A DNA stretch of 6,364 bases from DASQTB01 sp035642095 (GTDB taxonomy: Bacteria > Actinomycetota > UBA4738 > CALAEC01): contig DASQTB010000100.1 in assembly GCA_035642095.1 (NCBI GenBank), positions 1 through 6,364 of the forward strand. Direction: 5' to 3'. Positions 1-5,828 of this stretch are shown here, one piece after another. The notes under the pieces are model-generated. The model did not search any database. It was not told the origin of the DNA and was given only the letters and a program-made list of their open reading frames with translations. Position 1 is the first letter of the stretch; each line of letters opens with the position of its first letter. A program made the translations under genes and the position numbers.

Positions 1-399
1 TGCCAAGAGCCCGGTCATCTCGTCCTTCAGTGCCCGGGCCCTGGCCAGGTCGTCGTCGGTGAGACTCGGCAGGGCAAGACGGACCGCCTCCACCTCGAGG
101 ATCGTGCGGAGACGATAGGCGTCAGCGAGGTCCGGGAAGGAGAGCTCGGCGACCCGGGCCCCCTTGTTGGCCACGGACTCCACCAGCCGCTCCGCCTCGA
201 GACGTCGGAGGGCCTCCCGGACCGGGATGGCACTCACCCCGCTCCGCTCCGCAAGTTCCTGCATGCGCAGTGGCGACCCGGGCGCGTATTCCCCCCGGAG
301 GATACCGGCCCGGGTCAGGCGGTAGACATGTTCCACAGCGGAGATCCCTTCGACGGCGGCCTCGCGACGCGCCGCTCCGCTTGACTCAGACGAGGACAT
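1..399 (-). CDS. GntR-family transcriptional regulator, FCD type (partial, C-terminus outside window)
   Basis: The frame reads from ATG at 399-397 down to the left edge without a stop, giving the first 133 residues; full FCD-type GntR proteins are usually about 220-240 residues. Residues about 26-83 form the winged helix-turn-helix, with the family pattern GEYAPGSPLRMQELAERSGV followed by PVREALRRLEAERLVE and the wing NKGARV. From about residue 90 the start of the ligand-binding FCD domain is visible (DLADAYRLRTILEVEAVRLA). FCD domains typically bind small organic acids, often with a metal; that is family knowledge. The gene is divergent from the catabolic/transport operon with about 44 bases between starts, so it probably controls that operon and itself. 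No clear Shine-Dalgarno precedes the ATG, and a TATAAT box on this strand at 424-419 would give a leader of only about a dozen bases. The effector cannot be inferred. Confidence 0.93.
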   Translation of the reverse strand, partial: MSSSESSGAARREAAVEGISAVEHVYRLTRAGILRGEYAPGSPLRMQELAERSGVSAIPVREALRRLEAERLVESVANKGARVAELSFPDLADAYRLRTILEVEAVRLALPSLTDDDLARARALKDEMTGLLA

Positions 400-409
400 A
401 ACGTATATG
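381..409 (+). promoter_or_regulatory. Predicted sigma-70-type promoter of the plus-strand operon
   Basis: TTGACT at 381-386 (one mismatch from TTGACA) and TATATG at 404-409 are separated by exactly 17 bases. Transcription would start near 415-417, leaving a leader of about 28 bases before the TTG start at 444. The -35 box lies inside the 5' end of the divergent regulator gene. The -10 box overlaps the dyad at 405-420, so a bound repressor would block it. The prediction rests on sequence alone. Confidence 0.55.
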
Positions 410-420
410 ATCTTGCATAT
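405..420. promoter_or_regulatory. Candidate operator dyad in the divergent promoter region
   Basis: ATATGATCTTGCATAT has perfect 5-base inverted arms (ATATG and CATAT) around a 6-base centre. A second, overlapping dyad ATAT-T-ATAT follows at 417-425. The site is AT-rich in an otherwise GC-rich window and overlaps the plus-strand -10 and the presumed start point. It also abuts the minus-strand -10. Size and position fit a GntR dimer site that would repress both directions, but AT-rich promoter DNA yields chance dyads, so the assignment to this regulator is an inference. Confidence 0.45.
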
Positions 421-424
421 TATA
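419..424 (-). promoter_or_regulatory. Predicted -10 box (TATAAT) for the gntR-type gene
   Basis: On the minus strand, 424-419 reads TATAAT, a perfect -10 consensus. A start point near 412 would leave only about 12 bases before the ATG at 399, consistent with the missing Shine-Dalgarno. No good -35 is seen 16-18 bases upstream (TCAAAC at 447-442 is poor), so confidence is limited. Confidence 0.4.
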
Positions 425-433
425 TAGAGGGCC

Positions 434-440
434 AGGGAAG
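434..440 (+). promoter_or_regulatory. Ribosome binding site supporting the TTG start at 444
   Basis: AGGGAAG at 434-440 lies a few bases before TTG 444-446. The frame has a stop (TGA) at 408-410 and no ATG or GTG between it and 444, so the TTG is the earliest usable start. The next in-frame ATG, at 525, would cut into the conserved N-terminal part of the domain. Confidence 0.55.
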
Positions 441-443
441 CGT

Positions 444-1070
444 TTGACCACAGACCTCACCCAGCTGCCTTCGCCCCCCCTGCAGGACGACATCGTGCCG
501 GCCCGCGGATACACGGCCTTCGAGATGGAGAAGGGCCGAACGGTCCGGATCGAGGACGTGGAGGGGGAGCAGGCGGTCGACCTCATTTGCTACAACCTCC
601 ACAACCTGGCCGAGAAGTTCTGGGCCGCCCACACCGCGAAGATCAACGGGACCATCTACATCACCACCGGCCACGTTCTGTACTCCGACCTGGCCAACCC
701 GCTGATGACCATCGTCGAGGACACCGTCGGTGTCAACGATCTGATCTGCGGGTCCTGCTCGCTGCCCCTTGACGTCCTCCGGTACGGGAAGGAGAAAGCC
801 ACGCCCGGATGCATGGAGAACTTCGAGGCCTCCATCCGGCCGTGGGGCCTGGAGCGGAAGGACATCCCCATGTGCTTCAACATCTTCCTCGACTACCCGG
901 TCGAGGACGATGGACACGTGGCCATCGACAAGGAGCCCGTGTCAAAGCCCGGGGATCACATCGACCTCCGGGCTGAGATGGACCTGCTGGTCTCGATCTC
1001 CGCGTGTCCCCAGGAGAACAACCCGTGCAACGGCTTCAACCCCACCCCCATCCGGGTGGCCGTCTACTGA
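444..1070 (+). CDS. DUF1989 / urea carboxylase-associated family protein
   Basis: This is a 208-residue single-domain protein, the usual length for DUF1989 (PF09347). The family pattern is seen throughout: IEDVEGEQAVDL (36-47), a TTGHVLYSDLANPLMTIVEDTVG stretch (74-96), NDLICGSCS (98-106), PGCMENFEASI (121-131), SKPGDHIDLRAEMDLLVSIS (167-186) and CPQENNPCNGFNPTPIRV (188-205). The CPQ...CNGFNPTPI ending is typical of the urea carboxylase-associated branch. Characterised members of this branch, CgiA and CgiB, together form a carboxyguanidine deiminase acting after guanidine carboxylase. A cytoplasmic C-N hydrolytic role is therefore plausible, but the substrate here is unknown. Only one copy is present in the window and no carboxylase or allophanate hydrolase is seen. 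It is the first gene of the operon, starts with TTG, and is followed 16 bases later by the binding-protein gene. Family assignment is firm; function is inferred. Confidence 0.92.
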   Translation: MTTDLTQLPSPPLQDDIVPARGYTAFEMEKGRTVRIEDVEGEQAVDLICYNLHNLAEKFWAAHTAKINGTIYITTGHVLYSDLANPLMTIVEDTVGVNDLICGSCSLPLDVLRYGKEKATPGCMENFEASIRPWGLERKDIPMCFNIFLDYPVEDDGHVAIDKEPVSKPGDHIDLRAEMDLLVSISACPQENNPCNGFNPTPIRVAVY

Positions 1071-1086
1071 CCGAAAGGAGGCCCAG

Positions 1087-2112
1087 ATGAGAGGCTCCTG
1101 GTTCCGGACCGCGGCGCTGCTCGGCGTCGTCGCCCTCATCGGCACGGCATGCGCCGGCGAGGGGGAAGAGGCGGGCGGCGAGGGCGGGCGGCCCACCGTC
1201 GTGTTCCAGGGCTTCCCCGCCGACCCCGCCGCCCTCCCCCTGCTGGTCATGCAGGAGGAGGGCTTCGACAGAGAGAACGGGTTCGTGGGCGAGTACCTTC
1301 CGGTGGACCCCGACGCGGCCACGAACACCTTCCTGATCGAAGAGAGCGATATCGCCATGGAGCAGGACGGGATCAACATGACCATCGTCCAGGAAGAGGG
1401 CCACCAGGCCGTCCTGTTCGCTCCCGGCCTCAACATGATGACCGGGATCGTGGTCCCCGAGGACTCTCCGTATCAGGACCCCACCGACCTCGTCGGGGAA
1501 AAGGTGGGGCACTTCGGGGTGGACTCCGGGACCACGTCAACCATCGCCCTCATGCTCCGGGAGATCTACGACCTCGACGTGTTCTCCGAGTACGACCTGC
1601 GGGAGGCCGGCCCGGAGGCCCTGCCGGAGCTGTTGAAGAACGGCGAGGTCGAGGCCATCTTCGACTTCGAGCCGCTGGCGCTCCGGGCGGTCCTGGAGAC
1701 ACCGGGACGGTACTTGTTCGAGCCGGCCAAGGCGTGGGCCGAGCACACCGGGGGATGGTCGCCCTGGCTGACCAACCTGGCCGCCCGCGAGGACTGGCTT
1801 CAGGAGAACGAGGAGATCGCGTTCGGCATCCGGGACGCCTGGATGCAGGGCATCGAGGTCCTGGAGGAGTCGAACTACGAGATCCTCCGGGAGGAGCCCT
1901 ATAAGTCCTTCCTCGAGCTGAAGAGCGACGAGGAGCTCGAGGCGTTCATCGACTACTGCGTGGATCTCCCCTGTTTCGGCACGACCTGGACCGAGGAGGA
2001 CATCCAGGGCCTCAATGATTACCTCGCTCTCTTCGCCGAGCACGACATCCTGATCGAGGAGACCGCGCAGGAGCCGGTAGCGGTGATCCTGGAGGACTAC
2101 TTCGGGGAGTAG
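1087..2112 (+). CDS. ABC transporter substrate-binding lipoprotein, NMT1/ThiY-like (NitT/TauT type)
   Basis: The protein has 341 residues and captures solute outside the membrane for the permease/ATPase genes that follow. Residues 1-22 are a lipoprotein signal: basic start (MRGSWFR), hydrophobic core and GTAC with the acylated cysteine at 22. The -3 position is Gly rather than the usual Leu. A flexible Gly/Glu-rich linker follows (about 23-35). The mature part begins VVFQGFPADPAALPLLVMQE, the usual first strand and helix of this fold, and continues with VGEKVGHFGVDSGTTSTIAL (about 136-155) in the ligand-cleft region and EAIFDFEPLALRAVLE (189-204). ATG 1087 is chosen because AAAGGAGG at 1074-1081 sits 5 bases upstream; the longer open frame starting at 769 overlaps the DUF1989 gene and would bury the signal peptide. 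Cys291 and Cys296 could form a disulfide. Relatives bind taurine, nitrate, sulfonates, pyrimidines or riboflavin, so the ligand cannot be read off. Confidence 0.9.
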   Translation: MRGSWFRTAALLGVVALIGTACAGEGEEAGGEGGRPTVVFQGFPADPAALPLLVMQEEGFDRENGFVGEYLPVDPDAATNTFLIEESDIAMEQDGINMTIVQEEGHQAVLFAPGLNMMTGIVVPEDSPYQDPTDLVGEKVGHFGVDSGTTSTIALMLREIYDLDVFSEYDLREAGPEALPELLKNGEVEAIFDFEPLALRAVLETPGRYLFEPAKAWAEHTGGWSPWLTNLAAREDWLQENEEIAFGIRDAWMQGIEVLEESNYEILREEPYKSFLELKSDEELEAFIDYCVDLPCFGTTWTEEDIQGLNDYLALFAEHDILIEETAQEPVAVILEDYFGE

Positions 2113-2125
2113 GCTCCGCCTGAGG

Positions 2126-2917
2126 ATGGAGGGCAAGCGCTCGCAGGGGCTCGACCTCGCCCTGGGAGGGCTGGGCCTGGCCACGCTGGTCCTCCTGTAC
2201 TGGGTGGGCAGCCGGACGACGACGTTCGTGCCGCCCATCGGCGATCTCCTCTCGCAGATCCCGGTGTTCCTGTCCGAGGAGGCGATCTGGCCCGACGTCC
2301 TGGCCACGGTCCAGCGGGTGTTCGGGGCCCTGGCCATGGCCATGGTGGCGGGGTTCCTGGCTGCCTATGTCATGAACCGGGGAGGGCTGTGGGGGCGGGT
2401 CATCGATCGGTACGTGAACCTCATGCTGGGGATCCCCAGCACGATCGCCGCGCTCCTGGCCCTGTTCATCTTCAAGCGGTCGGAGGTGGGCGTGTACTTC
2501 GTGGTGGCCATCATCACGTTCCCTTTCGTGGCCCTCACCCTGCTCCAGGGGCTCCGGGCCGCCGACCGTCGGCTGGATGAGATGAGCCACGTGTACCGGT
2601 TCGGACACGTGGCTCACGCTCGACACGTGGCCGGGCCCCACCTGGTCCCGTACACCTTCGCCGCACTGAGGAACGAGTACGCCCACGCCTGGAAGGTCGT
2701 GGTCCTGGCGGAGCTATTCGCGGTCAACACCGGGATGGGGGCCCGATTCGCCCGGGCCTTCGACCGGTTCCTGCTGGTCGACGCGATGCTGTGGCTGCTC
2801 CTGTTCATGCTGATCCTGCTGGGGACCGAGTACCTGCTTCTGCTCCCCGCCGAGCGGCGCATCCTGCGGTGGCGGGCCTCGGCCCGGGAGGCCGCGGCCG
2901 GGGAGGCTCCGGCGTGA
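2126..2917 (+). CDS. ABC transporter permease (BPD_transp_1 family), first of two
   Basis: This 263-residue inner-membrane protein has hydrophobic segments near 11-29, 64-83, 100-116, 121-143, 175-200 and 219-240, fitting the usual six-helix permease. The cytoplasmic coupling loop that contacts the ATPase is at about 148-176 (LDEMSHVYRFG ... GPHLVP), equivalent to the EAA loop. The motif DEMSxVYRxG is shared with the second permease, so the two probably form a heterodimeric channel. ATG 2126 follows the binding-protein stop by 13 bases. Its ribosome site is weak: GAGG directly abuts the ATG, and GGGGAG at 2104-2109 is rather far, so expression may depend on coupling to the upstream gene and be lower. 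The stop overlaps the ATPase GTG by 4 bases. A strong 12-bp inverted repeat lies within the coupling-loop codons. Confidence 0.92.
   Translation: MEGKRSQGLDLALGGLGLATLVLLYWVGSRTTTFVPPIGDLLSQIPVFLSEEAIWPDVLATVQRVFGALAMAMVAGFLAAYVMNRGGLWGRVIDRYVNLMLGIPSTIAALLALFIFKRSEVGVYFVVAIITFPFVALTLLQGLRAADRRLDEMSHVYRFGHVAHARHVAGPHLVPYTFAALRNEYAHAWKVVVLAELFAVNTGMGARFARAFDRFLLVDAMLWLLLFMLILLGTEYLLLLPAERRILRWRASAREAAAGEAPA
2583..2616. repeat. 12-bp perfect inverted repeat inside the first permease gene
   Basis: TGAGCCACGTGT at 2583-2594 and ACACGTGGCTCA at 2605-2616 are perfect inverted copies around the 10-base loop ACCGGTTCGG. Inside the loop CCG (2596-2598) can pair with CGG (2602-2604), lengthening the stem past a bulged A. 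The inner part of the right arm (GACACGTGGC, 2604-2613) recurs as a direct repeat at 2622-2631, allowing an alternative fold with the left arm. No U-tract follows, so it is not a typical terminator. Confidence 0.85.
2622..2631. repeat. Second copy of GACACGTGGC (direct repeat with 2604-2613)
   Basis: GACACGTGGC here is identical to 2604-2613, 18 bases upstream and so in the same reading frame. It encodes the repeated His-Val-Ala in the permease coupling loop. With GCCACGTGT at 2586-2594 it forms a 9-bp inverted match that competes with the main hairpin. Confidence 0.75.
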
Positions 2918-2926
2918 GGCGGGAGG
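2901..2926 (+). promoter_or_regulatory. Two ribosome binding sites giving alternative ATPase starts
   Basis: GGGAGG occurs at 2901-2906, 7 bases before GTG 2914, and again at 2921-2926, 5 bases before the in-frame GTG 2932. The first gives the classic 4-base GTGA overlap with the permease stop. The second gives a protein six residues shorter. Both leave the nucleotide-binding domain intact, and both could be used. Confidence 0.5.
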
Positions 2927-3747
2927 ACGCGGTGACGCTGGGGCCGCCCGGAACCCGCGACTACATCCGAGTGGAGGGACTGCGGGTCTCGTACGACCGC
3001 GAAAACACGGCCATCGAGGATCTGGACATGGTGGTGGGGAAGGGCGAGTTCGTGGCCGTCCTCGGGCCCAGCGGCTGCGGGAAGTCCACGCTCCTCCACG
3101 TCATGGCCGGCCTGCTTCGGCCGGACGCCGGCCGGATCGACATCGGAGGCCGGCCCGCCGGCGGGGCGGCCAACGGCGAGTCGCCCCGGATCGGATACGT
3201 GTTCCAGGACCACCGGCTCCTGCCGTGGCGCACGGTCGGCCAGAATCTGAGCACGGTGCTCCGGGCGGCCGAGGTCAATCCGGAGGAGATCGAGGAGCGC
3301 ATCGATCGATACCTCGGGATGCTTCACGTCGAGCGGTTCCGAGATACCTGGCCGATGCGGCTGTCCGGCGGCCAGCGGCAGCGGGTGTCGATCGCCCGAG
3401 CGCTGGCCGTCCACCCGGCGGTGGTCCTCATGGACGAGCCGTTCAGCACGCTGGACGAGGTCACCGCCCGGCTGATGCGCCAGCAGCTGGCCGAGTTGTG
3501 GCAGGAGAGCGGCCAGACCATCGTGTTCGTGACCCACTCGATCCGGGAAGCCCTGTTCCTGGCCGACCGGATCTACATCCTGACCCGGGGCCCGGCCCGC
3601 GTCTTCGACGTGGTCACGGTGCCGCTGGACCGCCCCCGGGGCTACGAGGACCCTCGGCTGACCGAGCTCGAGGGGCAGATCGTGGCCCGGGTGATGGAGG
3701 TCTGGGGGTACGGCGCGGTCGACGTGCCTCCGGACCGGGAGGGATAG
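2914..3747 (+). CDS. ABC transporter ATP-binding protein (NitT/TauT/SsuB-like)
   Basis: This 277-residue nucleotide-binding subunit powers the transporter. All catalytic motifs are intact: Walker A GPSGCGKST (51-59), Q-loop VFQD with Gln98 followed by RLLPWRTV, signature LSGGQ (150-154) in LSGGQRQRVSIARAL, Walker B VVLMDEP (170-176), D-loop STLDE (178-182) and switch His208 in VTHS. The RLLPW sequence after the Q-loop is characteristic of the nitrate/taurine/sulfonate/thiamine-precursor branch. The gene lies between the two permease genes, overlapping the first by 4 bases and ending 6 bases before the second. GTG 2914 is chosen for the overlap; GTG 2932 (271 residues) is an equally supported alternative. 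The C-terminal tail of about 40 residues (LDRPRGYEDPRLTELEG...) is typical of the branch and shows no added regulatory domain. Confidence 0.95.
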   Translation: MRREDAVTLGPPGTRDYIRVEGLRVSYDRENTAIEDLDMVVGKGEFVAVLGPSGCGKSTLLHVMAGLLRPDAGRIDIGGRPAGGAANGESPRIGYVFQDHRLLPWRTVGQNLSTVLRAAEVNPEEIEERIDRYLGMLHVERFRDTWPMRLSGGQRQRVSIARALAVHPAVVLMDEPFSTLDEVTARLMRQQLAELWQESGQTIVFVTHSIREALFLADRIYILTRGPARVFDVVTVPLDRPRGYEDPRLTELEGQIVARVMEVWGYGAVDVPPDREG

Positions 3748-3753
3748 CTCCTG

Positions 3754-4536
3754 ATGGCGGTCCGGGCGGCGCGGGTGGGCCCGATCGGCCCGGAGCGTCT
3801 CCGGCGGGCCCAGGCCTTCGTGGTAGCCGCGCTCCTGGCCCTGGCCGTGTGGCAGCTGGCCACCTTCATCTCAGACGGCTGGGTCCCCTCGCTGGCGGAG
3901 ATCGCCACGGCCTTCGCCGAGGACGTCACCACCCCCAGCGTTTACGCCGAGATCTGGATCACGTTCAAGCGCATCCTGATCGCGTTCGCGGGTGCCACCT
4001 CGGTGGGGATCGCCCTCGGGGTGGCCATGGGGTTGAGCCGGAGGATCACCGCGTTCTTCCGGCCCATCGTGGTCCTTGGATTGGCCATCCCGGACCCCGT
4101 GTACATCATCGTGGCCATCCTGGTGCTCGGCACGGACGAGTCCTCCGGGCTCATCGCCATGATCCTGGCCCTCATCCCGTTCGTGGTGAACATCGTGGTC
4201 AGCGGGGTCCGCAGCCGGGACCGGGGGCTCGACGAGATGAGCTCGGTGTACCGGCTGGGCCGTCGCCGGTACCTCATCGACGTCGTGGCCCGCCAGGTGG
4301 CTCCGGCCCTGATCGCGGCGATCCGGACCTGCTTCGCCTTCTCCTGGAAGCTGGTGGTCCTGGTTGAGGCCCTGACCCAGCCCCGGGGGATCGGAGCGCA
4401 GATCTACCTATCCTTCCGCCTGCTGAGCCCGGAGCACATGATCGCCCTGGCCCTCATCTTCATCCTGGTCCTCAGGGCCGTGGAGGCCCTGGTGTTCGCG
4501 CCCGTGGAGCGGCGGGTCCTGGCCTGGATGCGATGA
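3754..4536 (+). CDS. ABC transporter permease (BPD_transp_1 family), second of two
   Basis: This 260-residue inner-membrane protein has hydrophobic segments near 20-38, 71-93, 102-127, 131-151, 186-206 and 227-248. The coupling loop at about 159-184 reads LDEMSSVYRLG ... VVARQVAP. It aligns without gaps to the loop of the first permease, with DEMSxVYRxG in common, while the remainder of the two proteins is clearly diverged. The pair is therefore likely an old duplication forming a heterodimer rather than a recent repeat. ATG 3754 is preceded by GGGAGGGA at 3737-3744, a strong ribosome site 9 bases upstream within the end of the ATPase gene. Its stop overlaps the next gene's ATG by 4 bases (ATGA), tying transporter and enzyme expression together. 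Confidence 0.92.
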   Translation: MAVRAARVGPIGPERLRRAQAFVVAALLALAVWQLATFISDGWVPSLAEIATAFAEDVTTPSVYAEIWITFKRILIAFAGATSVGIALGVAMGLSRRITAFFRPIVVLGLAIPDPVYIIVAILVLGTDESSGLIAMILALIPFVVNIVVSGVRSRDRGLDEMSSVYRLGRRRYLIDVVARQVAPALIAAIRTCFAFSWKLVVLVEALTQPRGIGAQIYLSFRLLSPEHMIALALIFILVLRAVEALVFAPVERRVLAWMR

Positions 4537-5411
4537 GGTTCGGGCACGCCATCTCTCCCGACGGCGATCCCATCCTGTTCGGCGAGGCCGACGGCCGGCG
4601 GATCATGCTCGGCGGCACCCTCGATGACCTCCTCCAGGACGAGGGAGGCCTGGCCCGGACCCGGGAGAACCTCGACGCGCGGTTCGCGGTCGGTGAGGGC
4701 GACGCCGTGGTCGAGCACGCGCCGCTGGCACCGCCCATCCTGCGTCCGGGCAAGATCGTGGCCGTGGGCCTCAACTACCACGACCACTGTCGCGAGTTCG
4801 GCGTCGAGCCGCCCACCTCCCCCGTGCTGTTTCCCAAGCTGAACTCCGCGCTGTGCGGCCACGGCACGGAGGTCAGGTGGAACCCGGCGGTTACGTCCGA
4901 GGTGGACTGGGAGGCCGAGCTGGCGGTGATCATCGGGAGGACCGTTCGCGACGCCGACCTCGAGGAGGCCCGGGGGGCCATCTTCGGCTACACGGTGGTC
5001 AACGACGTCACGGCCCGAGACATCCAGCGTGACGAGGAACAGTGGCTGCGGGCCAAAGGGCTGGACACCTTCTGTCCCCTCGGCCCCGTGGCGGTGACCG
5101 CCGACGAGATCCCCGACGCCCAGCACCTCGCCGTGCGGTCCCGGGTCAACGGGCGGGTGATGCAGGACTCCAGCACGGCAGAGATGATCTTCGGCGTCGA
5201 CGAGCTCATCGCCACGCTCTCGCGATCGTTCACCTTCCAGCCGGGGGACGTCCTGGCCACGGGAACCCCGCTCGGGGTCGGTGCGTTCCGCACTCCGCCG
5301 ATCTTCCTCTCGGCCGGGGACGTGATGGAGATGGAGGTCGAGGGGATCGGGGTGCTCCGCAACACCTGCGTGGTGGAGGACGGCGCCGATCGACGAGAGG
5401 AGGATGCATGA
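4533..5411 (+). CDS. Fumarylacetoacetate hydrolase (FAH) family enzyme
   Basis: This 292-residue cytoplasmic metal-dependent enzyme has an N-terminal region (1-70) typical of the bacterial FAH/HpaG-like group, then the catalytic domain. KIVAVGLNYHDHCREFG (74-90) carries the His85/Glu88 pair expected for catalysis. DWEAELAVIIG (125-135) provides metal ligands Glu127 and Glu129, and NDVTARD (157-163) the third, Asp158. KGLDTFCPLGP (175-185) and TGTPLGVG (243-250) complete the substrate pocket. Known relatives hydrolyse acylpyruvates or fumarylacetoacetate, decarboxylate oxaloacetate, or isomerise and decarboxylate hydroxymuconate-type acids, so the exact reaction is not predictable. The active site looks intact. 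Start ATG 4533 overlaps the permease stop by 4 bases with no strong ribosome site, implying translational coupling. The acidic tail after about 282 is outside the conserved domain. Confidence 0.92.
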   Translation: MRFGHAISPDGDPILFGEADGRRIMLGGTLDDLLQDEGGLARTRENLDARFAVGEGDAVVEHAPLAPPILRPGKIVAVGLNYHDHCREFGVEPPTSPVLFPKLNSALCGHGTEVRWNPAVTSEVDWEAELAVIIGRTVRDADLEEARGAIFGYTVVNDVTARDIQRDEEQWLRAKGLDTFCPLGPVAVTADEIPDAQHLAVRSRVNGRVMQDSSTAEMIFGVDELIATLSRSFTFQPGDVLATGTPLGVGAFRTPPIFLSAGDVMEMEVEGIGVLRNTCVVEDGADRREEDA

Positions 5412-5815
5412 GCGAACCGGTGATGCTCGAGCCGGACGGGCTGGCTCACCCGCTCGGCCAGTACTCCCACGTCAGCAGGGTGGCCACCGCCGAGCTCCTG
5501 TTCGTGGCGGGACAGGTGGCCGTCGACGAGGAGGGAAAGCTCATCGGTGAGGGGGACTTCGAGGCGCAGATGCGCCAGGTGTTCGCCAACCTGGAGCGGG
5601 CCCTGGCCGCCGGAGGCGCCGGGCTGCGGAATGTGACGAAGTTCACCACCTACGTGGTCGGGGCGGGCCACGTCGACGAGTTCTACCGGGTTCGCCGGGA
5701 ACTCTTCGCCTCCCTGTTCCCTGACGGCCGGTACCCGCCGAACACCCTCGTGTTCATCGACCGGCTGGTCTCCCCCGACTTCCTCATTGAGATCGAGGCC
5801 GTCGCCGGCGTCTGA
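5408..5815 (+). CDS. Rid family protein (YjgF/YER057c/UK114), lacking the canonical catalytic arginine
   Basis: This 135-residue protein has the usual length for the trimeric Rid family. Family landmarks are PLGQYSHV (15-22), LLFVAGQVAVDEEGKL (30-45), QVFANLERALAAGGAGLRNVTKFTTYV (57-83), the FPDGRYPPNTLVFIDRLV stretch (104-121) and LIEIEAVA (126-133). In archetypal RidA the penultimate region reads PARS, and that Arg (Arg105 in E. coli) binds the substrate carboxylate for 2-aminoacrylate deamination. Here the aligned position is Asn112 (PPNT). By family knowledge this argues against the standard deaminase activity and points to one of the other Rid subgroups, which often sit in catabolic operons. 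Start ATG 5408 overlaps the FAH stop by 4 bases and is preceded by AGAGGAGG at 5396-5403. The ATG at 5404 is out of frame. Confidence 0.92.
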   Translation: MSEPVMLEPDGLAHPLGQYSHVSRVATAELLFVAGQVAVDEEGKLIGEGDFEAQMRQVFANLERALAAGGAGLRNVTKFTTYVVGAGHVDEFYRVRRELFASLFPDGRYPPNTLVFIDRLVSPDFLIEIEAVAGV

Positions 5816-5828
5816 CCGGGGAGGACTG

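Noticed and set aside
400..443. Guanidine-I or other riboswitch ahead of the DUF1989 gene
   Set aside because: The whole intergenic region is about 44 bases and the predicted leader about 28, too short for a known riboswitch aptamer.
769..1086. N-terminal extension of the binding-protein frame back to an ATG at 769
   Set aside because: It overlaps the DUF1989 gene in another frame, has arginine/serine-rich shadow composition, and would bury the signal peptide that begins at ATG 1087 right after a perfect ribosome site.
2104..2117. Small stem (GGAG/CTCC) between the binding-protein and first permease genes
   Set aside because: Only four base pairs with a 4-base loop; too weak to call a terminator or processing site, though reduced permease expression remains possible.
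2583..2616. Intrinsic terminator in the first permease gene
   Set aside because: The hairpin is strong but no run of T follows on either strand, and it lies inside an intact coding frame.
2614..3537. Minus-strand frame opposite the ATPase
   Set aside because: It is the complement shadow of the ATPase and permease codons and has no ribosome site or domain.
3225..4367. Long plus-strand frame across the ATPase and second permease
   Set aside because: Its translation is glycine/proline/arginine-rich with no domain, a typical out-of-frame product of GC-rich coding sequence; the overlapping ATPase and permease have full motif sets.
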